From Clostridia bacterium (lineage in GTDB: Bacteria; Bacillota; Clostridia; Christensenellales; Aristaeellaceae), in contig CAAGII010000159.1 in NCBI GenBank assembly GCA_900769875.1, forward strand, positions 1-45,740: a DNA stretch of 45,740 nucleotides, in the 5' to 3' direction. Position 1 is the stretch's first letter, and every line of letters begins with the position of its first letter. The translations under genes and the position numbers were made by a program. This document shows positions 32,306 to 39,768 of the stretch, piece after piece. A model generated the notes under the pieces. The model ran no database searches, was not told the origin of the DNA, and saw only the letters and a program-made list of their open reading frames with translations.

Positions 32306-33265
32306 ATGAGCGTGGAAATTCAAAAGGCGCACATCGACTGCGTCGAGGTCAGCCAGAACGGCTGCTTCGGCAAGTTCGTGGTCGAGCCCCTGGAGCGTGG
32401 CTTCGGCCACACGCTGGGCAACTCGCTGCGTCGTGTGCTCCTGTCCTCCCTCCCCGGCTGCGCGGTCTCTACTGTACACATCGAAGGTGTGCAGCATGAG
32501 TTTTCCACCGTGCCCGGCGTGAAGGAAGATGTTACTGAAATCATCCTGAACCTGAAGGGTCTTGCCCTGAAGATGTATGGCGACGACAACGCAACCAAGA
32601 CCATCACGGTGGACGTGGTAGGTCCCTGCGAACTGACCGCCGGCGATATCACCGTGGATGACGAGGTGGAAATCGTCAACCCCGACATGCACATCGCTAC
32701 ACTGAACGAGGACGCGCACCTGCAGATGCAGATGACCGTCGAGCATGGCCGCGGCTATGTCAGCGCCGATAAGAACAAGGAAAAGAACCCCAATCTGCCC
32801 ATTGACGTGATCGCCATCGACAGTATCTTCACCCCCATTCGCAAGGTGAACTACACGGTGGAGGATACCCGTGTGGGGCAGGCTACCGACTACGATCGCC
32901 TGACGCTGGAGATCTGGACCAACGGTACGCTGAAGCCTGAAGAGTCCATCAGCGGCGCCGCCAAGATCCTGACGGAGAATCTGAACCTGTTCATGTCCCT
33001 GACCGATCAGGTGATGCCTGTCAGCATGATCCAGCCCGAGGACGATCGCAAGGAGAAGGTTCTTGAGATGACCATCGAAGAGCTGGATCTGTCGGTTCGT
33101 GCCTACAACTGCCTGAAGCGCGCCAACATCAACACCGTTGCGGAGCTGGTAACGCGCAATCAGGAGGATATGATGAAGGTTCGCAACCTGGGCCGGAAGA
33201 GCCTGGAAGAGGTCGAGCAGAAGCTGCAAGCGCTGGGACTCGGCCTGCGACCCAACGAGGAATAA
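32306..33265 (+). CDS. rpoA: RNA polymerase subunit alpha
   Basis: This 319-aa alpha subunit has an N-terminal assembly domain (about 1-230) with FVVEPLERGFGHTLGNSLRRVLLSS, AVSTVHIEGVQHEFSTV and PIRKVNYTVEDTRVGQ. A linker follows, then the C-terminal domain (about 250-310) with LSVRAYNCLKRANINTVAEL and RNLGRKSLEEVEQKL, which binds UP elements and activators. The length is usual. A 112-bp GC-rich gap separates it from rpsD. AAGGAGGG sets the start. Confidence 0.98.
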   Translation: MSVEIQKAHIDCVEVSQNGCFGKFVVEPLERGFGHTLGNSLRRVLLSSLPGCAVSTVHIEGVQHEFSTVPGVKEDVTEIILNLKGLALKMYGDDNATKTITVDVVGPCELTAGDITVDDEVEIVNPDMHIATLNEDAHLQMQMTVEHGRGYVSADKNKEKNPNLPIDVIAIDSIFTPIRKVNYTVEDTRVGQATDYDRLTLEIWTNGTLKPEESISGAAKILTENLNLFMSLTDQVMPVSMIQPEDDRKEKVLEMTIEELDLSVRAYNCLKRANINTVAELVTRNQEDMMKVRNLGRKSLEEVEQKLQALGLGLRPNEE

Positions 33266-33345
33266 GACGACTGGGCGAAGATGAGCATGGGCGCGTTCCC
33301 CGCACAGGAACGGCTGCCTGATCGCCCATGAAGGAGGAAATACCC

Positions 33346-33864
33346 ATGGCATATCAACGCAAGCTGGGTCGCACGGCAGATCAGCGTAAGGCGCTGCTGC
33401 GCAACCAGGTGACCAACCTGATTTGGTACGGCCGCATTGAGACGACCGAGGCCAAAGCCAAGGAAGTTCGCCGCATTGCCGAGCGCCTGATTACCCTGGC
33501 CGTGAAGGAATGCGACAACACTGTTGCGACCACCAAGGAAACCCATAACGACAAGGGACAGCTGGTGACGCTGGAGGTCGTGAACGACGCCCCCTCCAAG
33601 CTGCATGCTCGCCGCCTCATCATGGCTTATCTCTATGATATCCCCCAGATGAGGAAGCCCGACGAGAAGCCCGCCGAGTTCAAGGAGCGCATCAAGGAGA
33701 ACAAGGTCAACCACCCCGTGGTGGAGAAGCTGTTCCGCGAGATCGCTCCCCGCATCAAGGCGCGCAACGCCGAAAAGGGCTGCACCGGCGGCTACACCAG
33801 CATCTACAAGCTCGGTCCGCGCCGCGGCGACGCTGCCGAAATGGTCGTGCTGGAGATCCTGTAA
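33346..33864 (+). CDS. rplQ: 50S ribosomal protein L17
   Basis: The 172-aa protein starts as L17 does (MAYQRKLGRTADQRKALLRNQ, IWYGRIETTEAKAKEVR) and ends with YTSIYKLGPRRGDAAEMVVLE. Many L17 proteins are about 120 aa. The extra 50 residues form an insertion (YDIPQMRKPDEKPAEFKERI and following) of the kind seen in some Clostridia. L17 sits at the exit-tunnel side of the 50S subunit. The start at 33346 follows AAGGAGG. It ends the alpha operon. Confidence 0.97.
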   Translation: MAYQRKLGRTADQRKALLRNQVTNLIWYGRIETTEAKAKEVRRIAERLITLAVKECDNTVATTKETHNDKGQLVTLEVVNDAPSKLHARRLIMAYLYDIPQMRKPDEKPAEFKERIKENKVNHPVVEKLFREIAPRIKARNAEKGCTGGYTSIYKLGPRRGDAAEMVVLEIL

Positions 33865-33869
33865 GGAAT

Positions 33870-33971
33870 ATAACGCTTCGGCGTTCAATCGTTTGATTTC
33901 TATTGTTGAAGACACCCCACACATCAAAGCACGTTTTCTAGCCACGCTCTCCGCACAAGAGCGTGGCTTTT
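33870..33971 (+). terminator. Tandem terminator hairpins after rplQ
   Basis: A short AACGC-TTCG-GCGTT hairpin comes first. A strong 11-bp stem (AGCCACGCTCT with AGAGCGTGGCT, 33940-33968) followed by TTTTGTGT then forms a clear intrinsic terminator. Confidence 0.88.
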
Positions 33972-34024
33972 GTGTATCCTTGGGGTCGCATGGAAAAAGC
34001 GCGGATCGCTCCGCGCCCATTGGG

Positions 34025-35479
34025 TCACGCCCTGTGTCTGCGTTTGCGCTTTGCCTGATAGAGGACTTCCTCGCGCTCGTACATGGCGCGCATCTGCCGG
34101 TCAATTTCCGCCACCAGACGGTTGCGCTCGTCGATCGGGGCATTGTCAGGATCGAACAGAATCTCTTCCCCGAAGCTCAGCGTCCGGGCCTTCTTGTGCG
34201 CATACATGGGCATGAAGCGGCAGCGCTTGCCGGTGCGGTTGTAATAAATCGGCCCAAGCATGGCAAAGCCGGAGAAAAGCGGGCCGACGCCGCTGCCCTC
34301 ATAGCCGTGATCCTGAGCGATCGCGTTGGGATTCTCGGGGAAAATCAGCATATCATCTCCGCACTGAAGCACATCCACCGCATAGCGGAAAGTGTTCATC
34401 AGCTGGCGCGGATGATCGCGATACACCGGCACGCCCTCAATGCATTTGCCCATGCACCAGTTGCTCAGGTGCGCCACCAGATGCGACACCGGCCATTTCA
34501 GCGGTCCGGGCAGCCAGGCGGCAGGCTCGAAGTTGTAGCGGTAGACATACTCCGCCGTCTCCTGCTCGTTCACCATGATGTTGCTGATGACCCACGGCCG
34601 CACATGCGTGGGAATATGCAGGATGCACGCAAGCGGGCCGTACAGGTTGCCATGGTTACACAGATAGACGATGGGGTTCTCCGCATCCTCACGGATGCTC
34701 TCCTCCCCCTTGAGGCGGTAGCGGTACGTCACGCGCAGCACCGCAATGAGCATACGCACCAGCCATGGCTGGCGATGCTTTTCCACCAGCATGGCGTTCA
34801 GGTATTTCCGAAGCTCGCCCGGCTCCTCCTCCATGGTCAGCGCGCGCTGAACCATGCCCAGAATCCGACGATCCACCGGGTCGTTCAACGCTACGCAGAG
34901 CTCCGCGAGTGCGACCGCGAGCATGCCGAACGCGGGCGCAGGCGTCAGCCACAACGTAACGCCCAGAAGCGCAGATAACACAGTGCCGCAGCAGAGCGTA
35001 CTCCGCTGGGTGCTTTGCAGCGTGCTGTCCACAGCAAGCGGTTCTGCGTCCGGCATGAGGAAGCGCACGATTGGGCGCATGCCGACCGTCATGCCCTTCA
35101 TGGCCAGCACCGTCAGCGCTGTGCCCGCGCCCAGCAGAAGTGCGCACGGCAGCATCATCAGCACGCCAATACCTGCGCTGCACAAAAGCATCAGCAGGCT
35201 GACCAGCTCCAACCCCGCGCCGAGGATGGACGCATACGCAGGCATCGGCTCGCGCCGCTTGCCGAGCAGCCAGCCCATGCCCGCGCCGATCAGCCAGAAG
35301 CCGTACCACATCATCTGCTGTGATTTAATGGTCAGCCGCACGCAGGCGCGCACGGCCATCAGCGCCATGCTCAGCGCTCCTGTCACGCCCAGAAGCTGGC
35401 TCAGCTCATAGTTTCGCCATACATTGGTTTGACGCAGCGCGTCGCGAAGCGCGGTGTGCTGCTCCTGTGTGAGTGTCAT
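34025..35479 (-). CDS. Membrane protein with lysophospholipid acyltransferase-like domain
   Basis: This 484-aa protein has several hydrophobic helices in its first half (about residues 35-200). The C-terminal half resembles PlsC-type acyltransferases: IVYLCNHGNLYGPLACIL, GVPVYRDHP, MLIFPENPNA, GPLFSGFAMLGPIYYNRTGKRCRFMP, LSFGEEILFDP. The usual catalytic HX4D is here HGNLYG, so the aspartate is missing; FPEN stands for FPEGT. It may acylate an unusual lipid or have lost activity. CGGAGGAG precedes the start. It is a single-gene unit, convergent with the alpha operon. Confidence 0.75.
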   Translation of the reverse strand: MTLTQEQHTALRDALRQTNVWRNYELSQLLGVTGALSMALMAVRACVRLTIKSQQMMWYGFWLIGAGMGWLLGKRREPMPAYASILGAGLELVSLLMLLCSAGIGVLMMLPCALLLGAGTALTVLAMKGMTVGMRPIVRFLMPDAEPLAVDSTLQSTQRSTLCCGTVLSALLGVTLWLTPAPAFGMLAVALAELCVALNDPVDRRILGMVQRALTMEEEPGELRKYLNAMLVEKHRQPWLVRMLIAVLRVTYRYRLKGEESIREDAENPIVYLCNHGNLYGPLACILHIPTHVRPWVISNIMVNEQETAEYVYRYNFEPAAWLPGPLKWPVSHLVAHLSNWCMGKCIEGVPVYRDHPRQLMNTFRYAVDVLQCGDDMLIFPENPNAIAQDHGYEGSGVGPLFSGFAMLGPIYYNRTGKRCRFMPMYAHKKARTLSFGEEILFDPDNAPIDERNRLVAEIDRQMRAMYEREEVLYQAKRKRRHRA

Positions 35480-35529
35480 GCGGATTCTCCTCCGGATATT
35501 GGGTGCCTTCAGTCCATGGGTTCACAATC

Positions 35530-35558
35530 ATTGTATCACAGTCTCCATTCAGACGCAA
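35530..35558 (-). promoter_or_regulatory. Promoter of the acyltransferase-like gene
   Basis: TTGCGT (35558-35553), a 17-bp spacer and TACAAT (35535-35530) on the minus strand lie 50 bp before the start codon. Confidence 0.75.
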
Positions 35559-35624
35559 TGACCCGGCGAGCGGTTTCATCATGAGAAATGCGGCAATCCG
35601 CGCAAAGTGTCCCACAAAGCCCTC

Positions 35625-35653
35625 TTGCAAAACGGCTCGGCATGCGCTATCAT
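35625..35653 (+). promoter_or_regulatory. Promoter of the small membrane protein gene
   Basis: TTGCAA (35625-35630), a 17-bp spacer and TATCAT (35648-35653) lie 35 bp before the ATG at 35689. Confidence 0.78.
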
Positions 35654-35688
35654 AATCCTGACTGTCATACGAACGAGGAGGTTTTCGC

Positions 35689-36150
35689 ATGTACACCGAG
35701 CAAGAGCTGAACGATTTGAACCGCCAGATCAAGCGCCGCTGGCTGATGATGCTTCTTCCCCTGCTGCTGATGCTGGCGCTGATTGTCACCAGCCTCATCA
35801 TCCGCAGCGAGCTGATGGCGGATCTGGCCACCCTCCTGCTTGGCGGGCTGATGATCTTCAGCTACGAAATGGCCATCAAGCCCCTCCTCTGCTATCGCCG
35901 GCTGCTTAACGGTCTGCTCCACGGAAGGAATCATGAATTGACTTGCGAATACAGCCGCATCGACGAGGAAATCTCTCTGGTCGAGGGCGTGGATTATTGG
36001 GCGGTCACCGTGATCTGCGATGATGAAAAAAAGCCCTACGAGCGCCTGTTCTATCTTGACGCGCAGAAGCCCAGGCTGCAGCTTGCCGCCGGTACGCCGG
36101 TGCGTCTGGTGTATCACGACCGTATGCTGCGCGAGATTGTTCCCTGCTGA
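35689..36150 (+). CDS. Small two-helix membrane protein of unknown function
   Basis: The 153-aa product begins with a charged cytoplasmic stretch (MYTEQELNDLNRQIKRRW). Two transmembrane helices follow (about 19-38 and 46-63). A soluble C-terminal domain (about 75-150) is beta-rich, with EYSRIDEEISLVEGVDYWAVTVI, RLFYLDAQKPRLQL and TPVRLVYHDRMLREI, which could be a small barrel. No family is recognised. A CGAGGAGG site and its own promoter and terminator make it a confident single-gene unit. Confidence 0.82.
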   Translation: MYTEQELNDLNRQIKRRWLMMLLPLLLMLALIVTSLIIRSELMADLATLLLGGLMIFSYEMAIKPLLCYRRLLNGLLHGRNHELTCEYSRIDEEISLVEGVDYWAVTVICDDEKKPYERLFYLDAQKPRLQLAAGTPVRLVYHDRMLREIVPC

Positions 36151-36162
36151 CAGCGCGCGAAA

Positions 36163-36234
36163 GCGGCAAAACCGGCGTTTGTGCGAGACCTCCGTTCCGG
36201 ATCGGAGGCTTCCCGCGCAAACGCCGGTTTTTTG
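36163..36234. terminator. Strong bidirectional terminator with nested hairpin
   Basis: AAAACCGGCGTTTGTGCG pairs with CGCGCAAACGCCGGTTTT (18 bp, one G-U). An inner CCTCCG/CGGAGG hairpin sits in the loop. Flanking A and T runs serve the convergent small membrane gene and the dinB operon. Confidence 0.92.
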
Positions 36235-36240
36235 CTGCTG

Positions 36241-36498
36241 TCAGAAGAGCTGCTCCACAAACCAGCTCTCCCGGTCGTGAAAGAGGTAGTATCGCTGTTC
36301 TCCCACGCGGCAGGTGTAGCGCGTTCCCTGTCCGCCCACCTTGAGCGACGCGGCCTGCCGGATATCCAGGATCTGGTCGATCACCATCGTATCGCCATCC
36401 TCGGTGCGGAATTTGAGCGGGATGATCGCGCCGCCAAAGTCGAAATCGGCGCGCACCTTCACATACTGCTTTGCGCATGTCCCGGGCTCATCACGCAT
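36241..36498 (-). CDS. 85-aa protein of unknown function, last gene of the dinB operon
   Basis: The product (MRDEPGTCAKQYVKV...) is small and beta-rich, with alternating stretches VKVRADFDFGGAIIPLKFR, MVIDQILDIRQAASLKVGG, GTRYTCRVGEQRYYLFHD and a C terminus ESWFVEQLF. No family is recognised with confidence. It does not look like YolD, the small protein that often sits by Y-family polymerase genes, but it may play a similar accessory role. AAAGGAGG lies 9 bases before the ATG. The start overlaps the stop of the 43-aa gene by 8 bases, so it depends on the dinB promoter. Confidence 0.85.
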   Translation of the reverse strand: MRDEPGTCAKQYVKVRADFDFGGAIIPLKFRTEDGDTMVIDQILDIRQAASLKVGGQGTRYTCRVGEQRYYLFHDRESWFVEQLF

Positions 36499-36622
36499 GG
36501 GGCGGCGCCTCCTTTGTCTGGCCGTCGGTGATCGCGCCTCCGCTCCGCTCCTCTGACGGCTTATTGGACGGCAGATTCCTGATAAAGCTGCCATGACGAT
36601 ACGGTCTGCGTTCCATTTCCAT
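36491..36622 (-). CDS. 43-aa protein, second gene of the dinB operon
   Basis: This short frame (MEMERRPYRHGSFIRNLPSN... to EAPPHA) is below common gene-length cutoffs. It starts 7 bases after an excellent AAGGAGG (36636-36630) and ends in a TGA that overlaps the next start codon region by 8 bases. It is rich in Arg, Pro, Ser and Glu and probably disordered. A PYRHGSFIRNLPS-like segment could be a short binding motif for the polymerase or the sliding clamp, but no canonical clamp motif is seen. It is 60 bp after dinB. Confidence 0.7.
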   Translation of the reverse strand: MEMERRPYRHGSFIRNLPSNKPSEERSGGAITDGQTKEAPPHA

Positions 36623-36682
36623 ATGCATGCCTCCTTGCGCAGGTTGTTCTCTATCATGCCCATCGCGCGGGAATCTCTTGCG

Positions 36683-37930
36683 TCAGCCCGCCACAAACGC
36701 CACCGGATGAATCAGATGCTCCTCCTTGGGATTGATGCGCGCAAACGCATCGTCCGCCATCACCACGCCGCGGCGCACCACCTGATGCCCGTAGCGCCTG
36801 CGCAGGCCGTCCAGCGCGGTATCCAGCTGCATCAGCCGCTCCCGGCGCTGCTGGTCGCCGAACATGTCCAGCTGCACCGGCGCGTCGCCCGATACCAGCC
36901 TGCTGCACTGCACCCCCACCGAACGCAGGGGCAGCGCGTCCATATACCGCGCCTCGAACAGAGCGCAGGCCGTTTTCGCGATCTCGCCGGTGATGCTGGT
37001 CGCCGTATCCAGCACGCTCTGGTGACTGCTCCACTGCAATGTGGTGGTGCGCGCGCTCACGCTGACGCAGCATGCCTGAAAGCCATGCTCACGCAATCGG
37101 GCCGCCACGCTCTCGGACAGGAGCCACAGCACGCAGCGCGCGTCCTCCACCGTTTCGATATCATGCGGCGTGGTCGTGCTGTTGCCGATGCTTTTCATGG
37201 CGCTCTCCACGCCCGTCTGCGCCACCGGGCTGGTATCCTCCCCGCGGGCAAAAAGCTGCAGCATCAGCCCGTTTCGTCCCAGGCGCGAAAGCAGCGCCTC
37301 GGACGGCGCGTTGGCCAGATCGCCGATGGTGTGGATGCTCATCTCCATCAGCTTACGCGTGGTGCGCGGGCCGACATAGAGCAGCTCGCCGACCGGCAGC
37401 GGCCATACGCGTGTGGAAAGCGCCTCCGGGGGCAGCACCGTCACCGCGTCGGGTTTTTTCATATCGCTGCCGAGCTTGGCCAGCACCTTGTTGTAGCTGA
37501 CGCCGATGGAAACGGTGATGCCCAGCTCGTCGCGCACGCGCATCCTGATCTCGTTGGCGATCCGCTCGCCGTCGGCAAAGGTCATACCCGGCTGGGTGAT
37601 ATCCGCCCAGCTCTCATCCAGACCGAAGGATTCCACACGCGGGGAATAGCCCGTGAGCAGCTCGCGCATCATTTGTGAGAAATGCAGATAAAGCTGGTAA
37701 TTCGGCGGCACCACAATCAGCTCCGGGCAGAGCTGCTTCGCCTGCCATATGGCCATGCCGGTTTTCACTCCGCGCTTCTTGGCGGGAATCGTGCTGGTGA
37801 GCACGATGCCGTGCCTCGCCTCCGGGTCGCCGCACACCGAGACGGGCTTGCCCCGAAGCTCCGGATGGTACAGGCACTCCACGGAGGCATAAAAGCTGTT
37901 TGCGTCCACATGCAGAATGACCCGTGTCAT
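36683..37930 (-). CDS. dinB: Y-family DNA polymerase IV
   Basis: This 415-aa translesion polymerase has the palm and fingers motifs: LHVDANSFYASVE (Asp9), ARHGIVLTSTIPAKKRGVKTGM, and the catalytic SFGLDESWADIT (Asp105, Glu106). SIGVSYNKVLAKLGSDMKKP follows. A thumb with a helix-hairpin-helix (YVGPRTTRKLMEMSIHTIGDL) and the little finger domain complete it. The C-terminal PVQLDMFGD has the QLxMF form of the beta-clamp-binding motif. GGAGG sets the start at 37930. Two LexA-type boxes cover its promoter, so it should be induced by DNA damage. Two small genes follow in the operon. Confidence 0.96.
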   Translation of the reverse strand: MTRVILHVDANSFYASVECLYHPELRGKPVSVCGDPEARHGIVLTSTIPAKKRGVKTGMAIWQAKQLCPELIVVPPNYQLYLHFSQMMRELLTGYSPRVESFGLDESWADITQPGMTFADGERIANEIRMRVRDELGITVSIGVSYNKVLAKLGSDMKKPDAVTVLPPEALSTRVWPLPVGELLYVGPRTTRKLMEMSIHTIGDLANAPSEALLSRLGRNGLMLQLFARGEDTSPVAQTGVESAMKSIGNSTTTPHDIETVEDARCVLWLLSESVAARLREHGFQACCVSVSARTTTLQWSSHQSVLDTATSITGEIAKTACALFEARYMDALPLRSVGVQCSRLVSGDAPVQLDMFGDQQRRERLMQLDTALDGLRRRYGHQVVRRGVVMADDAFARINPKEEHLIHPVAFVAG

Positions 37931-37946
37931 GCCGATTGCCTCCTTG

Positions 37947-37995
37947 CGAACATTTGTTCGATATCTATTGTAAAACGTATGTTCGCGTTTGTCAA
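37947..37995 (-). promoter_or_regulatory. dinB promoter with two LexA (SOS) boxes
   Basis: The promoter is TTGACA (37995-37990), a 17-bp spacer and TACAAT (37972-37967). Box 1, CGAACAAATGTTCG (37960-37947), is a perfect GAAC-N4-GTTC palindrome at the transcription start. Box 2, CGAACATACGTTT (37985-37973), has one imperfect half-site and fills the spacer. Bound LexA would block polymerase at both sites. Confidence 0.9.
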
Positions 37996-38108
37996 GAGGA
38001 AAAACCTGTTTTGATGCGAAAGTGCGTTCGACATGAAATCCGCCGCGCCCCCTTTCGCCGCGGCGCCAAATGTGGTATACTGCTGCTGTACAAAGGAGGC
38101 CGAAGCAG

Positions 38109-38564
38109 ATGCCTGAAACAACAATCCCCGTTCTGGTCACTGTCAGCTCGGTGGCGGTGAACGAGCATGGGCAGCTCGAGGAGCCCATGCGCATGCTTGT
38201 GCCCGGCGAGCTGCTCAGGCGCGGTGAGCATTGGCTGCTGCACTACGAGGAAAACCTGACCGATGAGGCGGATCACACCACCGTGACCCACGATGTGCGG
38301 CTTTTGCTCGCGCCCGGCCGCGTGGTGCTGACCCGCAAGGGGCCCTATGGCATGATGCTGGTGCTGGAGAAGGGCAAGCGGTTTGAGGGCGTGTATCACA
38401 CCCCCTTCGGCGACCTGCCCATGGCGGTGTATCCGGCGGTGGTGCAGTGCGACGCAGGCGCGGAGAAGGGCTCGATCCGCCTCCAGTATCAGCTGGATCT
38501 GCAGGGCGCATTCGCCTCGGAGCGCCGCATGCGCATCGACTATGTGATCAACGCCGTATGCTGA
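38109..38564 (+). CDS. DUF1934 family protein (YwiB-like)
   Basis: The 151-aa protein has the beta-barrel pattern of the DUF1934 family, a calycin-like fold with unknown function: LVTVSSVAVNEHG, LHYEENLTDEADHTTVTHDVRLL, VVLTRKGPYGMMLVLEKGKRFEGVYHTPFGDLPM, GSIRLQYQLDLQG. The start follows AAAGGAGG, and a TATACT -10 box lies near 38073. The stop TGA overlaps the start codon region of the next gene (ATGCTGA), so three genes form one coupled unit. Confidence 0.88.
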   Translation: MPETTIPVLVTVSSVAVNEHGQLEEPMRMLVPGELLRRGEHWLLHYEENLTDEADHTTVTHDVRLLLAPGRVVLTRKGPYGMMLVLEKGKRFEGVYHTPFGDLPMAVYPAVVQCDAGAEKGSIRLQYQLDLQGAFASERRMRIDYVINAVC

Positions 38565-39058
38565 CCGCGCTGCGCCGGAGCGCGCTGATGCTGATGGACA
38601 GCGAGCATCCGCCGCGCCGCCCCGCGCTTCGCCGCGCAGACAGCGACGACTGGCTGCTTGCCAGCGACGTTCCGCAGCTGCTCCCCGCCCCGCAGCTTTC
38701 GCGCCTCATCCTTCGCCTTCAGGAGGCGGGCTGGCGCACCGGGCTGCGCGGCGGCTGGCTGTATCTCGACCATCCGATCGCCGTACCGCCCCTGACGCGT
38801 CTTCCGCAGTCCACCGGCGAGGCTTCCTGCCTGCTGTCGCTGCTGGCGCGCCATCAGGAGTCGCCGCTTCTTGAGGACAGGGCCGCCAGCCGCGCACTCG
38901 TCAAGGCGGCGGAACAATCCGGCAGTCAGCTGGAAACGTGCTGCGCACAGCTGCACGCTGCCTGCGCGGCGCGCCTGCGCCTTCATCAGCCGCTGCCCGG
39001 CGCGCTCCTGCCGCTGCTGGCAGCGCTGCTTGCGCAAAAGGAGGATACCACATGCTGA
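38558..39058 (+). CDS. Alanine/leucine-rich protein of unknown function
   Basis: The 166-aa product is basic at the start and then almost wholly helical, rich in Leu, Ala, Arg and Gln, with LSRLILRLQEAGWRTGLRGGWLYLDHP in the middle and ALLPLLAALLAQKED near the end. No family is recognised. It has no clear ribosome-binding site. Its ATG lies inside the end of the DUF1934 gene (ATGCTGA), and its own end has the same overlap with the next gene, so translation is probably coupled. Base composition is like that of its neighbours. Confidence 0.75.
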   Translation: MLTALRRSALMLMDSEHPPRRPALRRADSDDWLLASDVPQLLPAPQLSRLILRLQEAGWRTGLRGGWLYLDHPIAVPPLTRLPQSTGEASCLLSLLARHQESPLLEDRAASRALVKAAEQSGSQLETCCAQLHAACAARLRLHQPLPGALLPLLAALLAQKEDTTC

Positions 39059-39699
39059 TTACCTGCCTTGGGCACGCCAAATTCCTGCTGGAAATGGAAG
39101 GCGGCATGCGCATCGTGACCGACCCCTTTGATGCTTCGACCGGCTACCCCATCGCGCCGCTTTCGGTGGACGCGGTGCTGGTGAGCCACAGCCATCACGA
39201 CCACAGCGCGTTGGATACACTGAGCAGCTACACCACCCTTGTCAATACGCCCGGCAGCCATACGCTCGCTCCCGATGTGCGAGTGAGCGCCGTCCCCGCC
39301 TTCCATGATGACGTGCAGGGCGCAAAACGCGGCGGCACGCTGCTGTTCCTGATCGAAGCGGAGGGGCTGCGCATTGCCCATCTGGGCGACCTTGGCCATC
39401 TGCTCACGCAGGAGCAGCTTCACCGGCTCGCTCCGGTGGATGTGCTGATGCTGCCTGTCGGCGGGCATTACACCATTGACGCCGCTCAGGCGCGGAAGGT
39501 CTGCCTTCAGCTTCAGCCGCGCGTGATCCTGCCGATGCACTACAAAACTGCCTGCACAGCGACCTGGCCCATCGCGCCGGTGGAGGACTTCACCTCGCTG
39601 ATGGACACAAAGGCGGAAACGCTCGATCTGCTGCGCGTGACGCGGGGAGACCTGATGTGCCAGCCGTCCATCGCGGTGCTGCGCGCGCAATGCACTTGA
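39052..39699 (+). CDS. UlaG-like metallo-beta-lactamase-fold hydrolase
   Basis: The 215-aa protein is a compact MBL-fold enzyme of the UlaG/YtkL kind. It has ITCLGHAKFLLEMEG at the start, VLVSHSHHDHSALD for the first metal histidines (HxHxDH), FHDDVQGAKRGGTLLFLIE, IAHLGDLGH, LMLPVGGHYTIDAAQA and ILPMHYKT. Such proteins hydrolyse lactones or phosphoesters; the substrate is unknown. The ATG overlaps the previous stop as ATGCTGA. The stop lies inside the -35 box of the galM promoter. Confidence 0.9.
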   Translation: MLITCLGHAKFLLEMEGGMRIVTDPFDASTGYPIAPLSVDAVLVSHSHHDHSALDTLSSYTTLVNTPGSHTLAPDVRVSAVPAFHDDVQGAKRGGTLLFLIEAEGLRIAHLGDLGHLLTQEQLHRLAPVDVLMLPVGGHYTIDAAQARKVCLQLQPRVILPMHYKTACTATWPIAPVEDFTSLMDTKAETLDLLRVTRGDLMCQPSIAVLRAQCT

Positions 39700-39723
39700 C
39701 AATCCGCATCAAAAGCGTACAAT
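39696..39723 (+). promoter_or_regulatory. Sigma-A promoter of galM
   Basis: TTGACA (39696-39701), a 16-bp spacer and TACAAT (39718-39723). The -35 box overlaps the stop codon of the MBL gene. Confidence 0.8.
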
Positions 39724-39768
39724 AGAAGCAGATGCTTTCATTGATTCTTGCATAAGGAGGGACTTCCC

